Assembly (NCBI RefSeq): GCF_029338275.1
Contig: NZ_CP119789.1
Location: 2,976,001-3,040,000 of the forward strand
Direction of reading: 5' to 3'
Source of the DNA: Haloarcula ordinaria
GTDB lineage: Archaea; Halobacteriota; Halobacteria; Halobacteriales; Haloarculaceae
Length of the DNA: 64,000 nt
A model generated the notes under the pieces. That model did not search any database. It was given only the letters and a program-made list of their open reading frames with translations, and was not told the DNA's origin. Shown piece by piece: positions 49,595-57,960 of this stretch. A program made the position numbers and the translations under genes. How positions within the stretch are numbered: the first letter of the stretch is position 1; each line of letters opens with the position of its first letter.

Positions 49595-49789
49595 TTACTG
49601 TCGAACGACGTTCTTCGCGCGCGGGCCCTTCGGGGCCTGCTCGATGTCGAATTCGATGTCGGTGCCTTCTGCTAGGTCCTCGCCGCCAACGTCTTCCATG
49701 TGGAAGAACACGTCGTCGTCAGAGTCCTCAGTCGCGATGAAACCGTAGCCGCCTGTGTCGTTGAAGAAATCAACCTTACCGTTTGCCAT
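49595..49789 (-). CDS. cspA: cold-shock domain protein
   Basis: The product (64 aa) is a single cold-shock domain: MANGKVDFFNDTGGYGFIAT with the RNP1 motif (GYGFIAT), DDDVFFHMEDVGGEDL with RNP2 (VFFHME), and C-terminal GPRAKNVVRQ. It binds single-stranded RNA or DNA and likely acts as an RNA chaperone. A TTATCC TATA-like element lies about 27 bp upstream. Length is normal for haloarchaeal Csp proteins. Confidence 0.93.
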   Translation of the reverse strand: MANGKVDFFNDTGGYGFIATEDSDDDVFFHMEDVGGEDLAEGTDIEFDIEQAPKGPRAKNVVRQ

Positions 49790-49856
49790 TACATATAGTA
49801 CGAGTCCGGTCGTACGGATAAGGGTTCCGACATTGTTTCGAGAACCGGGTTTTTCT

Positions 49857-49870
49857 CAGACGAACGTCTG
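49857..49870. promoter_or_regulatory. palindrome in the cspA/pseudogene intergenic region
   Basis: CAGACGAACGTCTG has two perfect 6-bp arms around AA. It lies 67 bp upstream of the cspA ATG and about 20 bp before an AT-rich GAATATTTG (about 49889-49897), a candidate promoter of the HTH pseudogene. It could be an operator for either; there is no direct evidence. Confidence 0.35.
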
Positions 49871-50034
49871 TGAAACAGGACTCTATCTGAATATTTGTTT
49901 TTCTTCGGCCGCGATACGCCGGTTCGCTGTCCGATTCGTCACATCCGTGCGGTACTTCTGTGGTCCTTCGGATTCCGGTCGGACGCGAAAGCGGTGGTGA
50001 GAACGCCGATGCCGCATCCGTGCGTACGTCTCTC

Positions 50035-50503
50035 ATGGACGGGACGGACACCCTCGAGGAGGCCTCGTTCCTCGTGCGCTCGCCGCACCGCATCCAGATC
50101 CTCGAGGCGCTCCGAGAGGCGCCACAGACCCGTGGTGACCTCGTGGACCGAACGGGCGTCTCACGGATCACGCTTGGACGGTCGCTGGGCACCATGGCGG
50201 ACCGGAAGTGGCTCGCCCGAACCGACGGCCGGTACCACATCCGGCCGCTCGGCGAACAGCCCCGACGCGGTCGAGGCGTATTGTACCGAGGATTTCGTCA
50301 GCCACGAACCCGGACAGACCATCGAGGGCTGTGCGGCGTATCGGGAGTTCGAAGCCGAGCTCCGGCGTGCGATGCCCGACCTCGAAGGCTCGATCGACTC
50401 CGTCGTCGCCGAGGACGGCAAGGTCGCCGCGTGCTGGCACGAGTACGACCGGCTGGGCATGATGCAGCAGCTCGGGGTCGTCCCCGAGAACCCGACGGCC
50501 TGA
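50035..50503 (+). pseudogene. chimeric remnant: truncated HTH regulator joined out of frame to a deleted SnoaL gene
   Basis: From 50035 one frame reads a winged-helix DNA-binding unit, MDGTDTLEEASFLVRSPHRI then QILEALREAPQTRGDLVDRT and GVSRITLGRSLGTMADRKWL, as in haloarchaeal FilR1-type regulators. At about 50250 its homology ends. The next frame then reads SPDAVEAYCTEDFVSHEPGQ, TIEGCAAYREFEAELRRAMP and DGKVAACWHEYDRLGMMQQL, a SnoaL-like fold lacking its N-terminus and about 35 central residues compared with the intact paralogue just downstream. The frame change and both losses mean neither half is functional as it stands. Confidence 0.75.
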
Positions 50504-50608
50504 GATACCCGTTTTCCGCGCTCCGACCCGGACAGTTCAGGGCATAAACATCACGGTTCATCACAGCGCTTATGCTCCGGTCAGCTGTACGTTCGGACGG
50601 GAGGAGGT

Positions 50609-51052
50609 ATGGTTTCACAAAGTCAATATCCGACGGTCAACGAGGCGCTGGTCAGGAACGTGTTCGACGCAGTCTGGGGTCCTGACGGCGGCCCGGATGC
50701 TATCGACGACTACTTTACGATCGATTTCGTCGACCACGAGCCGGGACGGACCATCGAGGGTCGGCCGGCCTACAAGGACTACGTCCGTGACCTCCTCTCG
50801 GGCATGCCCGACTTCGCGGGGTCGACCGAACTCGTCATCTGTGACGGCGACTACGTCTCGGTCCGGTACACCGTCACCGGCACCCACGTCGGTACCTTCT
50901 GGGGCATCGAGCCCACCCGCGAGCAGGTCGAGGTCGACGGAACCGTCGTCTACCACGTCGTCGACGGGCGAATCGACGAGCGGTGGAACGCCTACGACCG
51001 GCTCGAGCTGCTCGAACAGCTCGGCGTCGGGCCGGGGCAACTCGACTACTGA
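50609..51052 (+). CDS. SnoaL-like (NTF2-fold) polyketide cyclase-family protein
   Basis: The product (147 aa) has the ester-cyclase SnoaL pattern: NEALVRNVFDAVWGPDGGPD, FTIDFVDHEPGRTIEGRPAY, SGMPDFAGSTELVICDGDYV, the core TVTGTHVGTFWGIEPTREQV, and VVYHVVDGRIDERWNAYDRL. The fold is used by many small hydrolases, isomerases and stress proteins, so the reaction is not assigned. A strong GGAGGAGG lies before the ATG, so this transcript has a short leader with a Shine-Dalgarno site. It overlaps the stop of the convergent nucleoside hydrolase by seven bases. A degenerate copy lies directly upstream. Confidence 0.85.
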   Translation: MVSQSQYPTVNEALVRNVFDAVWGPDGGPDAIDDYFTIDFVDHEPGRTIEGRPAYKDYVRDLLSGMPDFAGSTELVICDGDYVSVRYTVTGTHVGTFWGIEPTREQVEVDGTVVYHVVDGRIDERWNAYDRLELLEQLGVGPGQLDY

Positions 51053-52014
51053 GGGGACTCAGACAGCGACCGCATCGGGTCGCCGTGATGCAGCATGTCG
51101 CGGAGCATCCGCTCGAACGCCGCCCCGTCGATGGATTCGACCACACGCGTTCGCGGCTCGCCGTCGGTGACGCCGTGCTCGTCCACGAGGCTGTACCCCC
51201 GGGTCAGTCCCTCGCGCTCGTCGACGTCGACGAAGTAGGTCCCGGATTCCGTGACGATGTCGGGGTCGAGCAGACACGCCACGGCGAGCGCATCCGGGAC
51301 GGTGACGCTGTCGACGCCGCGGCGCTCCTTCGAGAACTCACGTGCGTGGTCGGTGACCGTCGCGAAGAAGTCGGCGTAGGGCGTCTCGGCATCGGCGAGT
51401 TCGTCGACCGTCTCGCCGGCGAGCGCCCCGTCGCGGACCGTCACGCCCCAGTCGACCAGCGTCACGTCCAGTTCATCGAGTGCGACCTTCGCGGCGTCGG
51501 GGTCGACCCAGAAGTTGAACTCCGCGGCCGGCGTCTCGTTGCCGAGCGTGTTCACCGCGCCGCCCATCACCCAGACCTCGTCCAGGAGGTCGTTCAGGTC
51601 GGGTTCACGGCGGAGTGCCAGTGCGACGTTCGTCAACGGGCCGAGACAGGCGAGGCTCACCTCACCGGGCGACTCGCGGGCGACATCGACGATAGCGTCG
51701 ACGGCGTGGCCGTCGGCCGACGGGATACCGGTGTCCGGGAAGAGGTCGCCGCCCAGCCCACCCGCGCCGTGGACGTGGTCGACGTGGTCGAACTCCTTGA
51801 GTAGCGGCCGGCGGGCGCCTTCGTACACCGGGACGCCCTCGGAGCCGGCGAGCTCGAGCGCGTACTTCGCGTTCTCGACCTGGTACTCGAACTCGACGTT
51901 GCCGGCGACGACGGTCAGTGCCTCGACGTCGACGGGTTGGGCGAGTGCGGCCAGCAGGATGGCCTGTGCGTCGTCGGCGGCGGTGTCCGTGTCGATGATG
52001 AGTCGCTGTGCCAC
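51046..52014 (-). CDS. inosine-uridine preferring nucleoside hydrolase
   Basis: The product (322 aa) hydrolyses the N-glycosidic bond of nucleosides. The calcium-binding N-terminal DTDTAADDAQAILLAALAQP is the DTDxxxDDA motif. LACLGPLTNVALALRREPDL, VWVMGGAVNTLGNETPAAEF and NFWVDPDAAKVAL are typical, with Asn and Asp in the last helping metal and ribose binding. The C-terminal region is shorter and less conserved. It likely serves nucleoside salvage; base preference cannot be predicted. Overlaps the SnoaL gene at their 3' ends. Confidence 0.88.
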   Translation of the reverse strand: MAQRLIIDTDTAADDAQAILLAALAQPVDVEALTVVAGNVEFEYQVENAKYALELAGSEGVPVYEGARRPLLKEFDHVDHVHGAGGLGGDLFPDTGIPSADGHAVDAIVDVARESPGEVSLACLGPLTNVALALRREPDLNDLLDEVWVMGGAVNTLGNETPAAEFNFWVDPDAAKVALDELDVTLVDWGVTVRDGALAGETVDELADAETPYADFFATVTDHAREFSKERRGVDSVTVPDALAVACLLDPDIVTESGTYFVDVDEREGLTRGYSLVDEHGVTDGEPRTRVVESIDGAAFERMLRDMLHHGDPMRSLSESPQ

Positions 52015-52082
52015 ACCGTCGATTCGGCCGGGCGGCAGTTAACAGTCCCCCCGTGACCCCGCCTGCCCGCGGGCCCGTCCGG

Positions 52083-53603
52083 TCAGTGGCCGGGGAGGAC
52101 GGCGGGACCCGCGACGAGGCCCGGGTAGTCCTCGAGGACGGCGCCGGCGGTGTGCTCGCCGCTGATGAGACACATCGGCATCCCGATGCCCGGGGTGGTG
52201 TACGCGCCGGTGTAGTAGAGGCCGTCCAGGCCCGCGCGGTGGCCCGGCCGGAGCGGGCCAGTCTGGAAGAGGGTGTGGGCCAGCCCGAGGGCGGTCCCGT
52301 CGGGGTCGCTGTAGCGCTCCGCGAACTCGCTGACGCAGGCCGACTCCTCGACGACGATGCGGTCGCGCAGGTCGACGCCGGCGTGGGCCGCGAGGTCGTC
52401 GAGGACCTTCTCGCGGAAGCGCGCCCGCACGTCCGGACCGTCGTCAAGGCCGGGCGCGATGGGAACGAGGACGACGACGGCGTGATGGCCGTCGGGCGCG
52501 ACGGTGTCGTCGGTCTTCGACGTGACCGAGAGGTAGTACGCCGGGTCGTCGGGCCAGCGCGTCGTCTCGAAGATAGACTCGAAGTGTGCGTCCCAGTCCG
52601 TCGGGAGCACCAGCGTGTGGTGCGCAAGGGAGTCTAAGTCCCCCTCGACGCCGAGGTAGAGCATGAACGCGGAGGGTGCGTAGGTCTGCCCGTCCCAGTA
52701 TCCGGGGTCGTGGTCGCGGGCCGCCGGGTCAAGCAGCTCACGTTCGGTGTAGGCGGGGTTGGCGTTGCTGACCACGAGGTCGGTCGCCCGCTCGCCGGCG
52801 TCGGTCGAGAGCGTGAACTCGCCGGCCGAGCCGTCGATGTGTTCGACCGTGACGTCGGTCTCGATGGTCACGCCCTGCTCCCGGCAGAGCGTCGCGAGTG
52901 CGTCGGCGACACCGGCGATACCCCCCGTCGGGTAGAAGACGTTCAGGTCCAGGTCGACGTGGCTCATGATGCTGTACAGCGCCGGGGTGTTGTGCGGCGA
53001 CCCGCCCAGGAACACCAGCGTGTACTCCAGCAGCTGACGGAGCTTCGGGTGGTCGACGTATCGTGAGACGTAGTCGTCCATGTTCCCGAACAGGCGCAGG
53101 CGGGGCGCAAGCGGCAGGAGGTCGGTGTCGACGTAGTCGACCAGTCGCTCGCGGCCCTCGTAGACCACGCGGTCCATCGCCAGCTGGTAGTTGCGCTCGG
53201 CGGCCGCGAGGTACCGGTCGAGCGCCGCCTCGGCGCCGTCTTCGTAGGACTCGAACACCTCGCCGACCTGTCGCCGGTCCGGCCGGATGGTCACCGAGTC
53301 GCCGTCCTTCCAGTGGACCCGGTACTGCGGGTCCAGTCGCTCCAGCTCGTAGTAGTCGCCGGGGTCGTGGTCGAAGTGCGAGAAGAAGCGCTCGAAGACG
53401 TCCGGCATCAGATACCAGGACGGACCCGTGTCGAAGCGAAAGTCGTCGCGTTCGAGGACGCCCGCGTGGCCGCCCACCCGGTCGTGCTGTTCGAGCAGGG
53501 TCACGTCGGCGCCGGCCCGTGCGAGGTACACGGCCGCCGAGAGGCCGCCGAAGCCACCCCCGACGACGGTCACCGTCCGGTCCGCGGAGAGCCCGTTCGC
53601 CAT
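52083..53603 (-). CDS. phytoene desaturase-family carotenoid oxidoreductase
   Basis: The product (506 aa) is an FAD-dependent CrtI/CrtD-type enzyme. Dinucleotide-binding motif VTVVGGGFGGLSAAVYLARA and VTLLEQHDRVGGHAG open the chain; FRFDTGPSWYLMPDVFERFF, LLEYTLVFLGGSPHNTPALY and FYPTGGIAGVADALATLCRE follow, and the C-terminal FAD motif is GLDGLYYTGAYTTPGIGMPM. It acts on C40 carotenoids in the membrane. Whether it desaturates phytoene or a bacterioruberin intermediate cannot be told. It is divergent from the Brp/Blh-like gene, 102 bp apart. Confidence 0.9.
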   Translation of the reverse strand: MANGLSADRTVTVVGGGFGGLSAAVYLARAGADVTLLEQHDRVGGHAGVLERDDFRFDTGPSWYLMPDVFERFFSHFDHDPGDYYELERLDPQYRVHWKDGDSVTIRPDRRQVGEVFESYEDGAEAALDRYLAAAERNYQLAMDRVVYEGRERLVDYVDTDLLPLAPRLRLFGNMDDYVSRYVDHPKLRQLLEYTLVFLGGSPHNTPALYSIMSHVDLDLNVFYPTGGIAGVADALATLCREQGVTIETDVTVEHIDGSAGEFTLSTDAGERATDLVVSNANPAYTERELLDPAARDHDPGYWDGQTYAPSAFMLYLGVEGDLDSLAHHTLVLPTDWDAHFESIFETTRWPDDPAYYLSVTSKTDDTVAPDGHHAVVVLVPIAPGLDDGPDVRARFREKVLDDLAAHAGVDLRDRIVVEESACVSEFAERYSDPDGTALGLAHTLFQTGPLRPGHRAGLDGLYYTGAYTTPGIGMPMCLISGEHTAGAVLEDYPGLVAGPAVLPGH

Positions 53604-53705
53604 ACGCGTGCTGTCAGGACCGGGGTCATGAGAGGGTAACCCGCGTTTTCAGTGTCCGGGATTCGGAGGGGCGTTTATGAGGCGTGTGTCCATAGCCCAC
53701 GGCTG

Positions 53706-54770
53706 ATGAGCGCGCTCACTCAGGGGTTCCTCGACCGATGGCACCGACGCGCGGACGCACATCCGTCGCTGATACTCTCGCGGGCGGCCCTCGTAGCCCT
53801 CGCGGCCGGGTTCCTCGTGGCCCGGGCCGCCGGCATCACAGTCCCCCTGCGCGCCCAGATGGTCGTCTACCTGGTCGGGATGGTGGCGCTGAACCTCCCC
53901 CACGGGGGGTACGAGCACTTCGAGAACCTCCGCCGGCGCCGGCCGACCTTCCGCTGGCGGTACGTCGGTCTGTATCTGGGCGCCATCGCGGCGTTCGTAG
54001 GGCTGTTGCTGGTCGCGCCCGTCGCCGGCCTGGCGCTGGCGCTGGTCGTCGCGATGGCCAAGGGTGGCCTCGGCGACCTGAAGGTCCTGGAAGCCACGAG
54101 CGGGACCGACCACCTCCGCACCCGGCCCCAGCGGTACCTCGCGGCGACGGTCCGGGGCGGGGCAGTCATGCTCGTCCCCATCGTCTTCTGGCCAGGGACG
54201 TTCCACACGTTCAGCGCGCTGATGGTGGGGCTGGTCGAGCCGGGGGCGCTGGCGCCGTACACCCAGTACTTCGAGACCACGCGCCTGCTCGCTGGCGTCG
54301 GCTACGGCGGGGCGCTGGTGGTCCACGTTGCGCTTGGGTACGTCCGCGGCGGCGGCCGCTCCTGGCTCGTCGACGCCGGGGAGTCGACGCTCCTGGCCGG
54401 ATTCTTCGCCGCCGTGCCCGTCCTCGTGGCGGTGGGCCTGTACTTCCCGTGCTGGTACTCCGCGCGGCAGGTCGCCCGGACGCAGGCCGTCGACGCCGAC
54501 CCCGTCGGCGACGGCGACTGGGACCTGCTCGGCGGGGCCGACGCCTCGACCGTGGCCCTGCGGGCCTGGGGGGTGCTCATCGCCGGTGCGCTGGCGACGT
54601 TCGGCGTGCTGGCGGCCGTCTACTGGGCCGTCCCGAACCCGCTTGCGGGCGTCGGTCTGCTGCCCGGTGCGGTGGCGTTCTGGAGCATATTCATCAGCAT
54701 CGTCGCGCTCCCGCACGTCGTCGTCGGGTCCGTGCTGGACGAAGAGCGCGGTATCTGGTACGTGCCCTGA
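53706..54770 (+). CDS. Brp/Blh-type membrane protein with altered catalytic histidines
   Basis: The product (354 aa) has about eight TM helices and resembles Brp/Blh beta-carotene 15,15'-dioxygenases, which make retinal. LNLPHGGYEHFENL (65-71 core PHGGYEH) matches the usual PHGxxDH. The FxxWHxxRH motif, which gives iron ligands in known Blh enzymes, is FPCWYSARQV here (249-255), with Tyr and Gln in place of both histidines. The last segment ALPHVVVGSVLDE is conserved. Cleavage activity is therefore uncertain. The ATG at 53706 has a TATA-like GTTTATGA about 30 bp upstream; 53652 is a longer alternative. Confidence 0.82.
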   Translation: MSALTQGFLDRWHRRADAHPSLILSRAALVALAAGFLVARAAGITVPLRAQMVVYLVGMVALNLPHGGYEHFENLRRRRPTFRWRYVGLYLGAIAAFVGLLLVAPVAGLALALVVAMAKGGLGDLKVLEATSGTDHLRTRPQRYLAATVRGGAVMLVPIVFWPGTFHTFSALMVGLVEPGALAPYTQYFETTRLLAGVGYGGALVVHVALGYVRGGGRSWLVDAGESTLLAGFFAAVPVLVAVGLYFPCWYSARQVARTQAVDADPVGDGDWDLLGGADASTVALRAWGVLIAGALATFGVLAAVYWAVPNPLAGVGLLPGAVAFWSIFISIVALPHVVVGSVLDEERGIWYVP

Positions 54771-54820
54771 GGCGTACAATCGCCGACTGGGGGCGCTCTG
54801 CTATCCCGCTCGACCGGTCG

Positions 54821-55519
54821 TCAGTCGACGCTGGCGCGCGTTCGCTGGACGTCGCGAACGAAGTCGAGGAAGTTCCCGAACAGCCGCTTGGCCTCGCAGG
54901 CGGCCTCGTAGGTCTCGGCGTCGATGCCGTCGAGCACCCGCTCGATACGCTCGTCGGGGAGGTCCTTGTTCTCGGTGACCGACCGGGCGGTCGCCGTGTC
55001 GTACTCGGGGTGGAACTGGACGGCGAAGGCACGGCCGGCCCGGAACCCGTGGATCCCGTAGTCGTTGCGGGCGAAGACGGTCGCGCCGGGCGGTGCTTCG
55101 ACGACGCGGTCGGAGTGGGTGGTAAAGACCGTGAACTCGCGGTCGACGCCAGCGAGCAGCCGGTTGTCGCCGTCCTGTCGGACGGTCCGGTAGCCGATCT
55201 CGTACTCGTCCATTGACTCGACGCGCCCACCCATGACGTCCGCGAGCAGCTGGTGGCCGTAGCAGACGCCGAGCGCCGGCAGGCCAGCCTCGACGGCATC
55301 GCCGACCCAGGTCTTCAGGCGGCCGATCCACTCCCGGTCCCAGTAGACCGACGCGGCGGACCCGGTTACGACGAACGCGTCCCAGCGGAGGTCCTCGGGC
55401 AGGTCGCCCGACGGCGCGTGGAACTCGACGAGGTCGGCGTCGAGTTCCCGCTGGAAGTTCTCGCGGGTGTCGACCCGCTCGTGGGCGGCGTTCAGCAACG
55501 CGATGCGAAGCGGTCTCAT
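54821..55519 (-). CDS. class I glutamine amidotransferase, GMP synthase-like
   Basis: The product (232 aa) has a class I GATase fold. The nucleophile is Cys in GLPALGVCYGHQLLADVMGG, and the catalytic His and Glu lie in FAVQFHPEYDTATARSV. N-terminal VVTGSAASVYWDREW and FTTHSDRVVEAPPG match stand-alone GuaA-like amidotransferases that lack a synthetase domain. The partner enzyme is not encoded nearby. It could supply ammonia or hydrolyse gamma-glutamyl compounds, the latter being intriguing next to gshA, but that is inference. Confidence 0.85.
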   Translation of the reverse strand: MRPLRIALLNAAHERVDTRENFQRELDADLVEFHAPSGDLPEDLRWDAFVVTGSAASVYWDREWIGRLKTWVGDAVEAGLPALGVCYGHQLLADVMGGRVESMDEYEIGYRTVRQDGDNRLLAGVDREFTVFTTHSDRVVEAPPGATVFARNDYGIHGFRAGRAFAVQFHPEYDTATARSVTENKDLPDERIERVLDGIDAETYEAACEAKRLFGNFLDFVRDVQRTRASVD

Positions 55520-55603
55520 GAGCAGACGGTCCGGGTTGCGGACGGAAGACGGTTTACCACGCTAGCGGGGCCCGGCGAGCGAAGGGGGGACTGCCCGACA
55601 CCG

Positions 55604-56710
55604 TCAGTCGGCATTGATGGAACGACGGTTGCGGACCGCCTGTTCGAGCACCTCGGCGTACTCCAGGCGCCGGTCCCGGGCCGCCTCGGCCGTGATAGTC
55701 TCGCCGCTGTCGACGTGGGCGGTGAGCGGGTCGTACGCCGCGACGTCGAACCCCATCCGTTCGAGGTAGCCACGGACGCCGTCGTCGAGGCCCTCCCGGA
55801 TGGCGGCGTCGCCGTACTCGAGGACGGCGTCGAACGACGGGAGGACCATCCCCTCGTCGGTCCGGTGGCCGGTCTCGCCCTCGATGCGCACCGTGCCGTC
55901 ACGGACGCTGGCGGTCACCTCGGCCAGCCGGTCGGCCAGCCGGACAACCTGGTCCGGCAGCGCCGCGTCCGCGGAGCGCCACTCGACGGTATCGAACCGC
56001 TCGCGGAACTGCACCGGCGTCCAGACGGCGCTCTCCGGGCCGAAGTTCGCCTCCAGGGTCGCCCGGTCGACGCCCGCGTCCAGCGTCGCCGTGACGAACT
56101 CCTCGTAGCGACGCTCCAGGCGGCGCGTCCACTCCCGCTCGTCGTCGATGTACGACCAGAGCCGTCCCTGGTGGGGCATGCTGTCGTACGCTTCCCGGCG
56201 GTACAGCATCGAGCGTGCGCCCGCTGCCAGCCGTTCCCCCCGGTAGTACGGCGAGGAGTTGAGCAGCGCCAGGGCCGGGTCGAGCGCGACGAAGGCGTTC
56301 AGCTGGTCGACCTCGTGGCCGGGCTGCTGTTCGACGTGGATATGTGTCCCGGCGCAGTGACGGACGTGCCTGAACTCGTCGCCGATCACCTCGTTCTGGA
56401 TGCGCGTTCGGTCGCTGGGTATCTCGTCGACGTCCGCACCGGCCAGCGGCGTCGCCAGCGGGACGAGCCGCTTGCCCGACGCCTCGGCCATGTCGAGCAC
56501 CGCTTCGAGCCGGTCGAACAGCTCCTCGCGCAGTTGAGCCGTCGTCTCGCAGGGCGTCGTCTTTATCTCGAGCAGCGGGCGGACGAACTCCCGTTCGGCG
56601 CCGGCCGACGCCGATGCCAGTTCACCCGGCTCGACCAGTTCGCCCCGCTCGTCGACCACCCAGTACTCGACCTCGATGCTCCGCCGAATGGGTTGCGTGG
56701 TGTCGGACAC
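55604..56710 (-). CDS. gshA: glutamate-cysteine ligase
   Basis: The product (368 aa) belongs to the carboxylate-amine ligase GCS2 family. Haloarchaea use gamma-glutamylcysteine as their main thiol, and the homologous Halobacterium enzyme is known to make it. Motifs: RRSIEVEYWVVDERGELVEP, LLEIKTTPCETTAQLREELF, HVRHCAGTHIHVEQQPGHEV, LNSSPYYRGERLAAGARSML and WRSADAALPDQVVRLADRL. Length is as expected. A co-directional amidotransferase gene lies 84 bp downstream. The upstream 440 bp is the unusual AT-rich spacer. Confidence 0.88.
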   Translation of the reverse strand: MSDTTQPIRRSIEVEYWVVDERGELVEPGELASASAGAEREFVRPLLEIKTTPCETTAQLREELFDRLEAVLDMAEASGKRLVPLATPLAGADVDEIPSDRTRIQNEVIGDEFRHVRHCAGTHIHVEQQPGHEVDQLNAFVALDPALALLNSSPYYRGERLAAGARSMLYRREAYDSMPHQGRLWSYIDDEREWTRRLERRYEEFVTATLDAGVDRATLEANFGPESAVWTPVQFRERFDTVEWRSADAALPDQVVRLADRLAEVTASVRDGTVRIEGETGHRTDEGMVLPSFDAVLEYGDAAIREGLDDGVRGYLERMGFDVAAYDPLTAHVDSGETITAEAARDRRLEYAEVLEQAVRNRRSINAD

Positions 56711-57153
56711 GGTAAAGGACCCGTCAGGTCGGCCGAGCCGCCCGGCGCTGGCTGCCGTCGCGACACCCGCTCGAATCGTGCATGATAACAGTTGTCACAG
56801 TCACGTGTGTTCGGGATAGCCGCCGCAATAAAAATCTTCTGCGTATAACCCCCAATATACCTTATATCCTCACACAACTTTTCCCAATAAGGGATTACAA
56901 ATGGAGTGTTTTGGCTATTTTCGAAACATATGTTTTTATACAGTCTCACCCCTCCGGTCAGACACAGCTGAGCGGCTTCCAGTCGAGTAGCCACTTTCGT
57001 CTGTCCTCTCTCAGCGGGTAGCAGACGCGATTCTCCGACATTCGTTCACTTCTCCTCGCAAATGTATGGAGAGAAAGCTGGCCTCGGCACTCACAACCGA
57101 CAATCTACCCATAGAGACTGTGATTAGCGCGGCTATAGAGCCCGCTCGTGCCG
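56711..57153. other. AT-rich intergenic region, no gene called
   Basis: Between gshA and the PIN toxin there are 443 bp without a convincing gene. About 56820-56950 is strikingly AT-rich for this genome (AATAAAAATC, CAATATACCTTATATCC, ACATATGTTTTTATACAG). A 79-codon frame at 56782 has Ile/Ser/Lys-rich composition unlike the rest and I do not call it. The stretch could hold promoters of gshA, or be leftover foreign DNA next to the toxin-antitoxin island. Confidence 0.55.
57080..57093 (+). repeat. 14-bp direct repeat, left copy
   Basis: GGCCTCGGCACTCA occurs here and again at 58083-58096, with the toxin-antitoxin pair and the palindromic element between. AAAG lies a few bases upstream of both copies. 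It could mark an insertion or recombination junction. Confidence 0.5.
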
Positions 57154-57624
57154 TTACTGTTCGTCCAGCATCTGGATACCGCACTCGACGACCGCCTCGG
57201 TCACGAAAAGACTCGTCTCACGCTGGAGTGTTCGCATACGCGATGTCGCCTCGTCCCTGTTGAGCAATCCGCGACCGTGACCCAGCGCGATGACGCCGAT
57301 GGAACCGTGTACTTCGACGCCCACATCGGACGCTGCCTGCCGGGCAGCGAGGTCGTCCGTTAGGAGAACGACGCCCCGTTCGATAGCGACCGCAATCGCG
57401 GCGCGTTCTCCGGCGTCCAGTTTCTCAGCTCCGGCTCGACTGTCATCGGCTTCGACGAGTTCGTACGAGAGGTCGGCCAACCCGTCCGGAACACCACCGG
57501 CGTCGATCTCCTTGTAAACCGTCTCTGGAACCAGAAGTGTGTCGAACGCCTCGAGCAGTTCGAGCGAATCGATTTCGGCGAGGTGAATGAGCGGTCCCGC
57601 GTCCGAGACAGCCACAAGCGTCAC
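57154..57624 (-). CDS. PIN-domain toxin (DUF3368-like)
   Basis: The product (156 aa) is a small PIN-fold ribonuclease of the VapC/DUF3368 type. It opens LVAVSDAGPLIHLAEIDSLE, with the first acidic active-site Asp, then LLVPETVYKEIDAGGVPDGL, GERAAIAVAIERGVVLLTDD and LAARQAASDVGVEVHGSIGV, giving the other acidic residues. The start codon overlaps the antitoxin stop (ATGA, 57621-57624). The pair probably forms a toxin-antitoxin module in which the toxin cleaves RNA when the antitoxin decays. Target unknown. Confidence 0.85.
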   Translation of the reverse strand: MTLVAVSDAGPLIHLAEIDSLELLEAFDTLLVPETVYKEIDAGGVPDGLADLSYELVEADDSRAGAEKLDAGERAAIAVAIERGVVLLTDDLAARQAASDVGVEVHGSIGVIALGHGRGLLNRDEATSRMRTLQRETSLFVTEAVVECGIQMLDEQ

Positions 57625-57872
57625 GCGTTCAGGCCCCAGTCGACGTCTTCCTCGACGACCTCGCGCTCTCGGTCCACTCGCTCGACTTTCGTCCGACCGA
57701 CGCGCTCTATCGCTTCCTCGCGGTCAAGTTCCCCGTCAAGGTACTGTGCGAGTACGAGGTCCTCCCACAGGTCTTCGAGACCGCGTTCGAGGGCTTGCTC
57801 GAACACCTCGGACTCCGGAAGCCCACGAGCTTCGGCGATTTCTCGAACCCGGTCGGAGATTTCGGCGGCCAT
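57621..57872 (-). CDS. antitoxin of the PIN toxin pair
   Basis: The product (83 aa) starts MAAEISDRVREIAEARGLPE and continues SEVFEQALERGLEDLWEDLV, a helix-rich pattern typical of antitoxins paired with DUF3368 PIN toxins (UPF0175/RHH-like). The C-terminal acidic segment (RVDREREVVEEDVDWGLNA) would bind the toxin active site. It is translated first and overlaps the toxin gene by four bases, the common order for such modules. Its own promoter probably lies in the region towards the palindromic element. Confidence 0.8.
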   Translation of the reverse strand: MAAEISDRVREIAEARGLPESEVFEQALERGLEDLWEDLVLAQYLDGELDREEAIERVGRTKVERVDREREVVEEDVDWGLNA

Positions 57873-57960
57873 GGCGTATCATTGCTCGGCAGCGTTCTTA
57901 AATCCGTGTCTGCCTGCTTGGCGTAGATCTGACCGGGGCAGCTGTCTACTGTGGCCACGA

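Noticed and set aside
53649..54779. 376-codon open frame on the minus strand opposite the Brp/Blh gene
   Set aside because: Its product is a run of Arg, His, Gln, Asp and Pro with no folding pattern, a product of codon bias in the real gene on the plus strand.
56782..57021. 79-codon frame in the AT-rich region upstream of the toxin gene
   Set aside because: Its Ile/Ser/Lys-rich composition, overlap with multiple TATA-like runs and lack of any motif make coding unlikely.
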